This document shows, one piece after another, positions 17,802-27,123 of a stretch of 64,000 nucleotides of DNA; the stretch's first letter is position 1, and the number at the start of each line of letters is the position of its first letter. The position numbers and the translations under genes are program-made. A model generated the notes under the pieces. The model was given only the letters and a program-made list of their open reading frames with translations. It did not search any database and was not told where the DNA came from. Source of the DNA: Sporolactobacillus sp. Y61 (GTDB taxonomy: Bacteria; Bacillota; Bacilli; Bacillales; Sporolactobacillaceae); the NCBI RefSeq assembly GCF_040529185.1, contig NZ_CP159510.1:1302001-1366000 (forward strand), given 5' to 3'.

Positions 17802-19415
17802 GTGAAAACGCTGGATATTATTGAAGTTGGAAAGAAGCAAAAATATATATTTCAAAGCAATCGTTTAAAAGAAATCGTCGGTGCATCAATGATCATCAGA
17901 TATATCAGCGAAAAACTGCCTAAGGAGATTATGGACAAACATGAGTGTGACGTAGGGAAACCAACTGCCGTGATTGAGGGCGGGGGGCACAGCATCTACT
18001 CATTTGATTCAGAAGATGAAGCACGTAAATTCAATCATATTCTTTCAAAATATGTAGTGATACATTTTCCTGGTCTCGAACTGAATTGCCGATTGCTGTC
18101 CTATAATGATGAAAATGAAAGTATCAGAGATGCCATCGACCAGCTTTTTAAAGAACTGGCTGTAAAAAAGAGCAAGGGCAGTGCCAGTCTCAGTCAGATT
18201 TCCTTTGGCATCGAAAGACTATGTGAGTCCTCTCAGCTTCCCGCGGACAAAGATTATACAGTGATTGACGGGGAAGAGAGACGTGCCCTGTCTCCGGAAA
18301 TCAAGTGTAAACTGGATTTTGTCCGTAAATATAAACCATCGGATTATTTCTCTGATCTGATTCCCGAAACCCCTTATCATATGTTCCGTATCCATGTCGA
18401 TATGGATAAACTTGCCGGGAATGAGAAGAGTAAAATAGCAGTCATTCATATTGATGGCAATGGAATGGGGAAGAAACTGAATCGGTTTAAAGATATGAAT
18501 CAGAAGGCGCCTGGTGAGTCCGTCTCCGATTTTAATAACCGATATCAGAAATCCTTCCGGGACTTCAGTAAGGGCATAGACAGTAAATATAAGCAGGCTT
18601 TTAATACGATGCTTGTGCGTCTGGAGAAAAGAATTGTCCAGGCAGAGGAACATTCGTCTCTTAAAATCTATCAGAATGACAAGGTTAATATTCGACCGTT
18701 GATTTTTGCTGGTGATGATATTTCGTTCATTGTTCCCGGTAATCTCGGGGTTGAAGCAGCGCGGATGATGCTGGAAGAAATTCAGAGGGAACCGCTTGTC
18801 ATTCATGGGTCGAGGGGTCAGGAGGAAAATGTGACAATGCATGCATCGGCCGGTGTTGCCATTGTCAAATCTGGTTACCCGTTTTCAGTGGCTCACGATC
18901 TGGCTGAACAGTTGTGTGGCAATGCTAAATCCAGGCTGGCATCGGATGTGGCGGCCGGCATCGTGGCGGGTGATGACGCTTCAGTTCTTGATTTCCATGT
19001 GTTGAATGGTACATGGAATGTATCCCTGTCCCGTTACAGACAGAATAACTACAACAGAAAAGTGAATGGAAGGTCGTTCCGGCTGTCGATGAAACCATTA
19101 TATGTTTTTTTGAACCAGCGTGTCCGTAATGAATCGGACGTCTGGGATTTTTCATTATTTACAGAAGCCTTGAAGCGAATTACCGATAACAAGATGGCAA
19201 GAAATAAAATCAAACGGCTGAGGGAGCATCTCCTTCTTGGACCCGGTGAGACGACCAGGTATATCAGGCTTGCGGGGCTGAGTGATCCGTTGACAAAATC
19301 ATTTCCCCCACTTCCGGAAGGCACTCTTTTTGCTGCTTCTCCCGATCATGTACCAGTCTGTCTGTATTTTGATGCAATTGAATCTATGGATGATGTGATT
19401 CTGATGGATGAATGA
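17802..19415 (+). CDS. cas10: Cas10-like large subunit, type III-D-like, no HD domain
   Basis: The 537-residue protein is shorter than typical Cas10 (700-900). It has no N-terminal HD nuclease motif, as is usual for subtype III-D. Two palm domains are visible: the first with IAVIHIDGNGMGK (212-224), the second with LIFAGDDISF, where the cyclase motif is AGDD (303-306) instead of GGDD. The two metal-binding aspartates are kept, so synthesis of cyclic oligoadenylate is plausible but not certain. Only two cysteines (141 and 169) remain of the zinc finger. GTG 17802 follows GGAGGA by about 9 bases. It heads the operon and would form the base of the type III complex with the Cas7 and Csx10 proteins that follow. 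Confidence 0.85.
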   Translation: MKTLDIIEVGKKQKYIFQSNRLKEIVGASMIIRYISEKLPKEIMDKHECDVGKPTAVIEGGGHSIYSFDSEDEARKFNHILSKYVVIHFPGLELNCRLLSYNDENESIRDAIDQLFKELAVKKSKGSASLSQISFGIERLCESSQLPADKDYTVIDGEERRALSPEIKCKLDFVRKYKPSDYFSDLIPETPYHMFRIHVDMDKLAGNEKSKIAVIHIDGNGMGKKLNRFKDMNQKAPGESVSDFNNRYQKSFRDFSKGIDSKYKQAFNTMLVRLEKRIVQAEEHSSLKIYQNDKVNIRPLIFAGDDISFIVPGNLGVEAARMMLEEIQREPLVIHGSRGQEENVTMHASAGVAIVKSGYPFSVAHDLAEQLCGNAKSRLASDVAAGIVAGDDASVLDFHVLNGTWNVSLSRYRQNNYNRKVNGRSFRLSMKPLYVFLNQRVRNESDVWDFSLFTEALKRITDNKMARNKIKRLREHLLLGPGETTRYIRLAGLSDPLTKSFPPLPEGTLFAASPDHVPVCLYFDAIESMDDVILMDE

Positions 19416-19430
19416 GGGGAAGTGAGAGAC

Positions 19431-20105
19431 ATGAACTGGATCATACACATTGAATTGAAGTCGGAAGCTATATTTGGAAACGGACAGTCGGTTCCGGGAG
19501 AAGTTGATCAGGATATTGTTCATGATATATACGGTTTTCCTTTTTATGGTGCGAAAGCGCTTAAAGGTCACTTGAGAGAACAGACGGAGTTCGCCGCGAA
19601 AGCACTCAGCCAGGGGGTGAAAGACAAGAAAAAAACAAATCTGATGGAACAAACTGTGAATAGAATTTTTGGACAGCCCGGTTTGCTGGAAAAATCCGGC
19701 GGTGCAGTGAAGATAACGGATGCAACAGTACCGATGACGATACGAGCGCCATTCATTCAGGCTGTCGAGAACGGGGAGATCAGGAGGGAAGAAATATTTA
19801 ACGCGCTGACATCAATACGCTCGTTTACATCCATTGACCCAAGGACAGGAACTGCAGAAGATCACAGTCTGAGAAAGTTCAGGATCATACGCAAGGGCCT
19901 GTGTCTTGAAGCGGAACTGACCGGTCTGGATTCATTTGAAGAACATGAGCTCGGGCTGCTTGCTGCCGGCATTGCAGGAGTCCGGACGATTGGTATGATG
20001 AAAACCAGGGGCAAAGGATATGTTGACTGCTCAATAAGAGAAGGAGAACTGGACGTTACACAGCGTTATCTGGATAGATTACGAGAGTGGGTGAACCTAA
20101 AATGA
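19431..20105 (+). CDS. Cas7-like RAMP protein (Csm3-like backbone subunit)
   Basis: The 224-residue single-domain RAMP protein has the family glycine-rich region IFGNGQSVPGEVDQ near 15-28, the FPFYGAKALKGHLRE motif (about 37-50), which corresponds to the Csm3 IPGSSLKG signature, and a C-terminal TIGMMKTRGKGY glycine loop. The Asp in GEVDQDIVHD sits where Csm3 carries its target-RNA-cleaving aspartate, so it may cut target RNA every six bases. ATG 19431 is preferred over GTG 19422 because GAGGGGA (19414-19420) is correctly spaced. It overlaps the next gene by four bases (ATGA). Confidence 0.8.
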   Translation: MNWIIHIELKSEAIFGNGQSVPGEVDQDIVHDIYGFPFYGAKALKGHLREQTEFAAKALSQGVKDKKKTNLMEQTVNRIFGQPGLLEKSGGAVKITDATVPMTIRAPFIQAVENGEIRREEIFNALTSIRSFTSIDPRTGTAEDHSLRKFRIIRKGLCLEAELTGLDSFEEHELGLLAAGIAGVRTIGMMKTRGKGYVDCSIREGELDVTQRYLDRLREWVNLK

Positions 20106-21736
20106 CTGATTATTATCTCTATTCAATTGATACACTCCAGCCGGTGAAGATGGGAGGTACCGGCTCTCAGTCAGATAATGAGAATGCTCTCGATTATATC
20201 GCTGGCTCAACATTGAGAGGCGCTTTTATCGGAAAATATCTGCAATACCATCTGGGACTCCAGCTTCATGAAAACAGTCTGGAGAGACATCGATGGCTGG
20301 CGGGTGGTATCCGATTTCTAAACGGATATCTGAATATAGATGGAAGAAGAGGGCTACCTTTTCCAGCCTGCTTCTATTCCGATAAAGATGAATTAAGGCG
20401 GTACAGTGAGACTGGAGAGATTAAGGACCTTGTCAACAGTATGGAGGAAGAGCCAGGTGATGCCAGGAAGCGTCTGTCTCCAAAAGGATTTGTGCTGTTT
20501 GATCGTCAGGGAGGGCTGGTATGGGCTGAAACTGAAAAGAGTAGCAAGATACATATTAATTTAACCGGAGAAAAGACGCAGATTTACCGCTATGAAACCA
20601 TTGCAGTCGATCAACAGTTTGTGAGCGCTGTTGCGGTTGATCAGAATGATGAATCACTCGATGCATTTTTCAAATCATTCGACGGGAAAATCATGCACCT
20701 GGGCGGATCAAAAAGCAGTGGATACGGCAAATGCCGAATGCACTTGCTAAGCGTCTCCAGTCAAAATCCTGAAGTGATTCAGAAGAACACAGATGTTCAT
20801 GAATCCTTTTTTGTTTATTGTTTGTCTGATGTCATTCTTCGTGATCCTCTCGGGCGGTACACGACACAAATTGCTGACTATCTGAGTCACAGACTGGGTG
20901 ATACAGTGACATGTACCGGGGTTTCCGTGCAGACAGCTTCGATATCCGGCTTCAATAACAGGTGGGGAAGCAGGACACCTCATGTTCAGGGAATTCAGAA
21001 GGGGAGTGTTTATCGTTTTCACTGCAGCGGTACGCTCGATCAATCGGTGATCAGCAGAATACAGAATCAGGGGATTGGGGAGCGTACGTCAGATGGATAT
21101 GGGCGAGTTTTGTTTCTTTCGGATTTTAGTCCAGTGAAAATAATAAATTTTGAAAAGAGAAAAACGCGCACAGATACTGGGAAATCAGAACATCCGTTAA
21201 CCCCGGCAAATCCAGATCATGACAGCATTCGAGCGCTGGCCAGAACCATCGTGCTTCACCGGATTGAGGATGCACAAAGGGATCTTCTACTTGAATGGGA
21301 GCTGGGTTCGAAAGATCGTGACATATCCCGCTCTATGCTGGCTCAATGGATGAATAAGTGTAACCAGATCAGACAGGAATCTCCGGCTGACGGGAAAAGA
21401 ATCATACAACAGTATATCCATCATCTGAAGTACAGGGATCCTGATCCGGAACAGGGGTCAGTACAGGAACGGTTAAACGACACTGCGTATCGATCGCTGA
21501 AGCATTCTGAATTGAATGGGCAGCCATGGCTGGAATTCATCAGAAATTATGTAGATACTTCGGATGATGTCAGCATTCTGCTGGCACGGCTGAATATAAA
21601 ACTACCGTCTGTTCATGGTATCGATAAAAAAACGTTACTTACGCCTGAGGATGCCTACCATTTAAATATGATGATGCTTTTTAACTATTTCCGGGAGCAC
21701 AGGAGGCAACAAGTGAGAGCGGGTGAGAAAGTATGA
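20102..21736 (+). CDS. csx10: Csx10-type RAMP protein (Cas5-like, type III-D)
   Basis: The 544-residue protein has an N-terminal RAMP domain containing the Csx10-like DYIAGSTLRGAFIGKY near 32 and LGGSKSSGYGKC near 200. A second domain begins YCLSDVILRDPLGRYTTQI and contains the typical GFNNRWGSRTPHVQGIQKGSVY run with GIGERTSDGYGRV. Csx10 is the large Cas5-like protein that marks subtype III-D and caps the crRNA 5' end. The C-terminal 180 residues are charged and helical and less familiar. ATG 20102 and the previous TGA overlap as ATGA, and the 3' end does the same with the next gene, so the RAMP genes are tightly coupled. Confidence 0.82.
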   Translation: MTDYYLYSIDTLQPVKMGGTGSQSDNENALDYIAGSTLRGAFIGKYLQYHLGLQLHENSLERHRWLAGGIRFLNGYLNIDGRRGLPFPACFYSDKDELRRYSETGEIKDLVNSMEEEPGDARKRLSPKGFVLFDRQGGLVWAETEKSSKIHINLTGEKTQIYRYETIAVDQQFVSAVAVDQNDESLDAFFKSFDGKIMHLGGSKSSGYGKCRMHLLSVSSQNPEVIQKNTDVHESFFVYCLSDVILRDPLGRYTTQIADYLSHRLGDTVTCTGVSVQTASISGFNNRWGSRTPHVQGIQKGSVYRFHCSGTLDQSVISRIQNQGIGERTSDGYGRVLFLSDFSPVKIINFEKRKTRTDTGKSEHPLTPANPDHDSIRALARTIVLHRIEDAQRDLLLEWELGSKDRDISRSMLAQWMNKCNQIRQESPADGKRIIQQYIHHLKYRDPDPEQGSVQERLNDTAYRSLKHSELNGQPWLEFIRNYVDTSDDVSILLARLNIKLPSVHGIDKKTLLTPEDAYHLNMMMLFNYFREHRRQQVRAGEKV

Positions 21737-23058
21737 GTATGAAAAGGTTTATGGCGATATATCGTTTTCTGTTAATCAGTACCGGCCCACTTCATATCGG
21801 TGACGATGATGGTGAACTGCTGATTGAAGAGAACAGTGGCAGAGCAGTCTTGCCGGGGACATCTTTTATCGGGGTTTTGAAAGCATATGCAAAGAAAAAT
21901 GAAGAAGAACAACTGGTCAGTGAACTGTTTGGCAGTGACCGGCCAGCTGATCAGAAAATAGCCTCCAGCCTGCAGATTAGAGATATGGTCAGCAAAGAAC
22001 AGGCAGCAATCGAATACAGGCCCTCCGTGCGGATAGATGGCAGGTTTGGCTCAGCAGATGACCAAGGCAAATTTGAGCATGTGTTTGTTGCTGCCGGAAC
22101 GCGTTTTCAGGGAGAATTTTATGTATCCGCTGAAACTGAAAAGCAAAGTGAGCAATTCCACCAGATCGCCTGCAACTGCATAGCCGCGATTAATCATGGA
22201 TTTATTCGATTCGGTGCCTATAAGGGGATCGGCGGAGGATTAATGAAGGCGGAGAATTTCCGTTACAGCATCTATGATTTATTTAAAATTGACGACTTTT
22301 TTCTGCTTTTCTCACGCAAAGATGAGCAGGAGAAAATGAGTCGGTTCGAAGATATCAATCTGCCAGAAGCAGCGGGAAAACAAGAATACAAATTCTCGCT
22401 GAGTGTCCGTTTTGACGCACCAATGCTCATACGAAGTGATACCTCAGTTGAGCAGAGTCTTGATGATACGGCGTCAAAACATCTGGATGCTGCTCCCATC
22501 AGAAGTTCGGACGGGAAATATATTATTCCCGGATCAAGCTGGAGAGGTGTGCTTCGTCATCAAATGGAAAGAATACTCGGATACTACGGACAGACTTCAC
22601 TTCTTGATGATATATTTGGTAATAGTGGCGATAAGAATCCATCATCGGGAAAAATCTACGTATCTGATGCGTTGATCACCTCCGATCGCTCAGCTGATTA
22701 TTACGGCATTCACATTGATAAGCTGACCGGTGGTGTGATGAAAGGTGCTTTGAGACAGGAACGCACAGTGTGGGGACGGGCATTGTTTCAGCTAAATCTG
22801 GCCGAGGAGAGGCAGGAAAAAGCAGAAAAAGCAGCTGGAGCCATATTACTTGGCCTGAGAGATATAGCCGAGGGATCTGTAAATCTCGGCAGTCACTCAT
22901 CTGGGGGATTCGGTTATCTTCGAGGCGAATCGTTGACGGTTCGCTCTCCGGAAGGTGCCGTTTCTGTTGACTTCAGAAGACAATCCGTTGAAAACAAAGC
23001 GTTGGTCGATCGCTGGCTGGCGCGGTTACAGGGAGGAAAAGCAAATGAGGCCGTCTGA
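21733..23058 (+). CDS. Double Cas7-like RAMP protein
   Basis: The 441-residue protein has two RAMP (Cas7-like) units in tandem. Unit 1 (about 1-200) contains GPLHIGDDDGELL, AVLPGTSFIGVLKAY and FGAYKGIGGG. Unit 2 (about 215-430) contains LSVRFDAPMLIRSD, YIIPGSSWRGVLRHQMERIL and VNLGSHSSGGFGYL. Fused Cas7 units are a feature of type III-D variants and of the Cas7-11 lineage. An Asp in LDAAPIRS before the PGSSWRG motif of unit 2 could be catalytic; unit 1 has no obvious equivalent. It overlaps its neighbours on both sides (4 and 14 bases). Which position each unit occupies in the complex cannot be told from sequence. Confidence 0.78.
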   Translation: MSMKRFMAIYRFLLISTGPLHIGDDDGELLIEENSGRAVLPGTSFIGVLKAYAKKNEEEQLVSELFGSDRPADQKIASSLQIRDMVSKEQAAIEYRPSVRIDGRFGSADDQGKFEHVFVAAGTRFQGEFYVSAETEKQSEQFHQIACNCIAAINHGFIRFGAYKGIGGGLMKAENFRYSIYDLFKIDDFFLLFSRKDEQEKMSRFEDINLPEAAGKQEYKFSLSVRFDAPMLIRSDTSVEQSLDDTASKHLDAAPIRSSDGKYIIPGSSWRGVLRHQMERILGYYGQTSLLDDIFGNSGDKNPSSGKIYVSDALITSDRSADYYGIHIDKLTGGVMKGALRQERTVWGRALFQLNLAEERQEKAEKAAGAILLGLRDIAEGSVNLGSHSSGGFGYLRGESLTVRSPEGAVSVDFRRQSVENKALVDRWLARLQGGKANEAV

Positions 23059-23440
23059 CATCACGGATCGTACGAAATTGACTTCTGACTTTTTGAGAGA
23101 ATATGACCTTAATCAGGCGCTTCTGTACTTTTATGATCATATTGGGGTTTGGCACGAAACGCCTGTTGCTCCGTCGAATTTGGATGAGGAGCAACTGATG
23201 GAAGGGTACTGGTTCGGCCGTGATCACTTTTTACATGCCTTTCGGGGCGATGATCATTCGGAAATGCGTTATCTGTTCTGCAGTGACGATGATGACACCT
23301 CCGGATTCACCAAAGACAGAGGTTTTATGATTCGGAATTCTCGTTTTGGGAAAACACTTCATACCCGTTACTACTATGAGGCTGATAACGATGGGCAATA
23401 CACAGTCGTTTATGCCCGGCCATTACGGATCGACAAATGA
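23045..23440 (+). CDS. Small protein of the type III-D-like operon, possibly Csx19-like
   Basis: The 131-residue protein starts at ATG 23045 with AGGGAGG just upstream and overlaps the previous gene by 14 bases. Features are ALLYFYDHIGVW near 27, GYWFGRDHFLHAFR near 53, EMRYLFCSDDDD near 71, and YYYEADNDGQYTVVYARPL near the end. Size, position between RAMP genes and the aromatic/acidic pattern recall Csx19 (TIGR03984) of type III-D loci, but the resemblance is weak. It could equally be an uncharacterised accessory or small subunit. There are no membrane segments. Confidence 0.5.
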   Translation: MRPSDITDRTKLTSDFLREYDLNQALLYFYDHIGVWHETPVAPSNLDEEQLMEGYWFGRDHFLHAFRGDDHSEMRYLFCSDDDDTSGFTKDRGFMIRNSRFGKTLHTRYYYEADNDGQYTVVYARPLRIDK

Positions 23441-23467
23441 GTCCATATACCAGAGGAGGTTTCATTG

Positions 23468-25627
23468 ATGGCACAAGGATACACGAATGCTCCTTATAAC
23501 TTTATCGACTTTCCTGACAAGTGGGTGGAAAGGTATGCTGATATCAGTGAACTTCCACATCATAATCGATATGTTCAAGGCACGCTGAGCGGAAAGGTTG
23601 AATTCGCCTTTAAAGCACAGACACCGGTCTGCTCCGGGGGCGAAAGAAAAAATAATGAAGTATACCCATTTAAGAACCAGTTGGGGTACGCCATACCCGG
23701 ACGTTCCATTCGCGGGCTGATCCGCAGCCATGTTCAGATCCTGGGGATGAGCAATATTCGTGACGACATCGAGAATGAAACTTTTCTTTATCGAAATGTG
23801 GCCAGTACAAACAGTCATCTCAAGAAACAATACGATGCGGCGATCGGCGTCGGAACAGGCAGGGAAAAAACGCATCAGCAGGCCGAAAGAGGTGCTCTTC
23901 CGGATAAACTGAAGGCAGGCTATATCGAATGGATGCCCGATAGCAAACGTTATCGAATTATCCCGGCTGAAGAAGACAGGAATGGCAGGCAGTTTTACCG
24001 CATCTCAGAAAAGAAACTGCGCCAGATGGATTTGAAACAGGTAAAAGAGATTAACTATATGTATAGACCTGAAGTGTGGTCACAGTTACGCGGGTTCAGC
24101 TATAAAAAGGACCGGAATAAGATAAACAGAATTCTGGGAGATTATGAAAACAGGAATAACTATCATCCATATTATACCCCGGTTCGATTTGCTCTTGATG
24201 TGGACGGTATTCATGTAAGTAAGGTGGTGCCAAAATCAACTCCACTGGAGAAGGGACTGGAAGACGGCTTACTTCTGTCCTCAGGATTTATCAAGGGGAA
24301 GAAAAACCACTACATAATCAGACACCCTTCAGACGTGGGTCCGGACGGCGGCAAGATCATTGATCCGAGATCCATTGACGACTATGAACAGGATTTAAAA
24401 CGAAAAAAAATGTCTGGCGAAAGTAAAAAAAAGGACAGAAACAGCACCTTCTACTGGCTTCCGGGCCGTGACCAGTCGATGAAGAAGCCTATTTTCTATG
24501 CGGAATCCGATGAACAGCTGAGTTTTGGCTTTACCCCATATTTACGTATTTTTTACGATTACACCATTCATCATGGACTCCCGGAAGCATTCCGAACGGG
24601 AGAGAAACTGGATTATGATAAGGCTCTTTTCGGGTTTACAGGCGATGAAAAGCATCCAAAGTTGAAAAAGTCGTACAAATCCCGGTTATCATTCAGTGAT
24701 CTTCAGGCCGACGGAAACCCCCATCCGAACAAATCAGTAACCGTCACTCTGGCAGAACCGAAAGCGACAGCTTATCCTCTTTACATCAAGCAGCCAAAGG
24801 CTGAGTCAGGGACTTTATATTCTTACAATGATAACCGTTTTCAGCTAAGAGGAATGAAAAAGTACTGGTTACAGAAACCGAAACCGTCTGAACCAACAGG
24901 AAATCACAAAATGAACACGATACTTCACCTGCTGGATGCAGGGACAACATTCAGAGGGTGTATTCGATTCACCAATCTGGCACCGGACGAGCTCGGTCTG
25001 GTACTGTGGTCGCTGCTGCTGAATAAACAGAGTGTGATACAGACAGGCATGGGAAAACCATATGGCTATGGTCAAATGAAACTCGACCGTGAATCGGTAA
25101 AATTATTGATCGAGCGTCCGGATAAGAAGTACGGATCACACTTTACTTTTTTCAATGACTATACCGAAACAGCCGATCCTGAAAAATACATTTCTTGTTT
25201 CAAGCGATACATGCGGGATGAACAGAAAGTGATGATCATGAATGAACCAAGTGTCCAGGGATTCTTCAAGATGCTCACAAATCAAATGAAGGATACTCAG
25301 GTACGATATCGTGAACTGAAAGAGTTTAAAAGTTTAGATCCACTGCCGACCATTGATGAACTTCTCACTGGACATATTAAGTACTTTAAGGGGGATATGC
25401 GCAAAAGACCACGGGGCCAGCAATTCGGCAACCGGTTTAGAAGGGGCAGTGGCAGGAACAACCAGCAGTCTCAAAACAAGTTTCGAAACAACCGGTCTGG
25501 ACAATCCGGGAATTATTATTCCTCAGGCGGTGATAGGCATTCCCAAATTGATGAGCGGTGGGCTAAACTGCGGAAGCTCAGAGACAAAGACAATAATAAC
25601 AACGGTGATCACAAGAATAACAGATAA
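23468..25627 (+). CDS. Large RAMP protein, TIGR03986-like, with basic disordered tail
   Basis: The 719-residue protein starts with the group-typical PYNFIDFP (about residue 8) and has RAMP signatures GYAIPGRSIRGLIRSH near 78, AGTTFRGCIRFTNLAP near 490 and MGKPYGYGQMKL near 530. This fits the TIGR03986 family of CRISPR RAMP proteins found in type III operons. The last 75 residues are low complexity and rich in Arg, Gly, Asn and Gln (RGQQFGNRFRRGSGRNNQQ and onward), an RGG-like, probably disordered RNA-binding tail. ATG 23468 follows AGAGGAGG at the right distance; a TTG at 23465 is less likely. It is the last RAMP gene before the two CARF effectors. Confidence 0.75.
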   Translation: MAQGYTNAPYNFIDFPDKWVERYADISELPHHNRYVQGTLSGKVEFAFKAQTPVCSGGERKNNEVYPFKNQLGYAIPGRSIRGLIRSHVQILGMSNIRDDIENETFLYRNVASTNSHLKKQYDAAIGVGTGREKTHQQAERGALPDKLKAGYIEWMPDSKRYRIIPAEEDRNGRQFYRISEKKLRQMDLKQVKEINYMYRPEVWSQLRGFSYKKDRNKINRILGDYENRNNYHPYYTPVRFALDVDGIHVSKVVPKSTPLEKGLEDGLLLSSGFIKGKKNHYIIRHPSDVGPDGGKIIDPRSIDDYEQDLKRKKMSGESKKKDRNSTFYWLPGRDQSMKKPIFYAESDEQLSFGFTPYLRIFYDYTIHHGLPEAFRTGEKLDYDKALFGFTGDEKHPKLKKSYKSRLSFSDLQADGNPHPNKSVTVTLAEPKATAYPLYIKQPKAESGTLYSYNDNRFQLRGMKKYWLQKPKPSEPTGNHKMNTILHLLDAGTTFRGCIRFTNLAPDELGLVLWSLLLNKQSVIQTGMGKPYGYGQMKLDRESVKLLIERPDKKYGSHFTFFNDYTETADPEKYISCFKRYMRDEQKVMIMNEPSVQGFFKMLTNQMKDTQVRYRELKEFKSLDPLPTIDELLTGHIKYFKGDMRKRPRGQQFGNRFRRGSGRNNQQSQNKFRNNRSGQSGNYYSSGGDRHSQIDERWAKLRKLRDKDNNNNGDHKNNR

Positions 25628-25702
25628 GCCTGTTTATCAGTTCACAACAAAATAATGGAGATTGATCAGCACACTCTGGATCGATCATCACGAGGAGGAA
25701 TG

Positions 25703-27040
25703 ATGAGTGTGAAGATACTAATTCTGACAATTGGTGGTTCGGATACTCCGCTTGTAAAAAGCATTGAATCAGCACATGCCGACCATGTTTATTTTGTTTG
25801 TTCGGATGGCTCTAATGGACAGGCGAGCAGTGTGTCCATGGTTACGGGGAAAGGGAATGTTTGCGGCGGAAATTCCCGTCCAAATATCATGATACAGTCC
25901 GGAACAAATCCGGAGCAGACAACCATCCTCGAAGTAGATCCTGATGAGCCGGCAGATACCTTTAACGTGGTATTGCCTGTTTTGAAAAAACACAGGAACG
26001 ATCAATGCATTGTTGATATTACAGGAGGTACAAAGTCGATGGCCGCCGGGCTGTATAGTGCCGGTGCGGAGTTCAGAGATATTAATTTCACTATCGTAAC
26101 CGGGTATCGATCTGATCTTCATCCTGTAACAGGGACACACAGCTATGCCACATTACTTAAGAAAAATGTTGTTTTCGGGAAGCGGCGCATGATCATTGTT
26201 CAGTCACTTATCAGGAAACAGGACTATGAGTCGGGCATTCCCCTGATTGAGAATCTGTTTCGGACAGAAGGTTTCGGATCTGATAAAGCATCATCATCGA
26301 AACTAAATCAATTATATTATTTCTGCAAGGCATTTTCTGCCTGGGATAATTTTGATTATGCAGAAAGCCGGGAGTTGTTGGAATCGTATATAGAAATGAT
26401 CAGCTCCGAACAAAAAAAGGTGATAGCAGATTATAAATCTCTTGCAAAACGACTGGCACACGCTGTTGATCTATTCTATGATCCCTCGACTCGTAGGAAA
26501 TATAGGAAGGGACGCCAGAATATGTACCTGATCATCTATGACTTGATCAGAAATGCGAAACGGAAAGCAGCGAAAGGACACTTTGACGATGCGGTGGCAC
26601 GTCTTTACAGAGCAACGGAAATGTATGCCCAGGTCACTTTGATGCAGTTCAACATTGATACGTCAGATGTTGACATCGCAAGAGTGGCACAGCTTGGTGC
26701 GGATAAACCGGTCATTGACGAACTAAAGCGGAAAGCATCAGAAAATGGTGGTAAAGTTCAAATTCCTCTGCAGGCCGCCTACCAACTGCTGGCTGATCTG
26801 CATCACCCGATCGGAAATCTATGGAAACCGGAAAAGGATAAAATAACAGATTCCCTGACAATCAGAAACTACAGTCTGCTTGCGCACGGGATACGGCATG
26901 TGTCAACAGATGACTACGAAAAAGTAAGCCGCATAATCATCGGCTTTTTGCAGAAATGTGATGATCAAAATAAGGAGCTGGCAAAATCAAAAATAAAACT
27001 GGAAAATTACATGGATCTACCCAATCAAATTATCCTATAA
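25703..27040 (+). CDS. CARF-HEPN protein, TIGR02710 (Cas02710) family
   Basis: The 445-residue protein has an N-terminal Rossmann-like CARF domain (ILILTIGGSDTPLVKSI near 5; VDITGGTKSMAAGLYSAGAE at about 104-123) that should bind cyclic oligoadenylate made by Cas10. The helical C-terminal half contains HFDDAVARLYRATEMYAQ near 300 and ends in a HEPN-like RNase motif RNYSLLAH (Arg388 to His395, R-X6-H). Such proteins are non-specific RNases switched on during type III interference. AGGAGG sits 4 bases before ATG 25703 and 10 bases before GTG 25709, so either could be the start. The upstream extension to 25655 lacks a ribosome site. It is 75 bases after the RAMP operon and on the same strand. 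Confidence 0.8.
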   Translation: MSVKILILTIGGSDTPLVKSIESAHADHVYFVCSDGSNGQASSVSMVTGKGNVCGGNSRPNIMIQSGTNPEQTTILEVDPDEPADTFNVVLPVLKKHRNDQCIVDITGGTKSMAAGLYSAGAEFRDINFTIVTGYRSDLHPVTGTHSYATLLKKNVVFGKRRMIIVQSLIRKQDYESGIPLIENLFRTEGFGSDKASSSKLNQLYYFCKAFSAWDNFDYAESRELLESYIEMISSEQKKVIADYKSLAKRLAHAVDLFYDPSTRRKYRKGRQNMYLIIYDLIRNAKRKAAKGHFDDAVARLYRATEMYAQVTLMQFNIDTSDVDIARVAQLGADKPVIDELKRKASENGGKVQIPLQAAYQLLADLHHPIGNLWKPEKDKITDSLTIRNYSLLAHGIRHVSTDDYEKVSRIIIGFLQKCDDQNKELAKSKIKLENYMDLPNQIIL

Positions 27041-27123
27041 GTACGTTCATGTTTGTCTACCTGATCATCGGAATGTAGAGTGGCTGACTAATCTCTGATC
27101 ATCTGAGAGATGATTCTTGGGGG

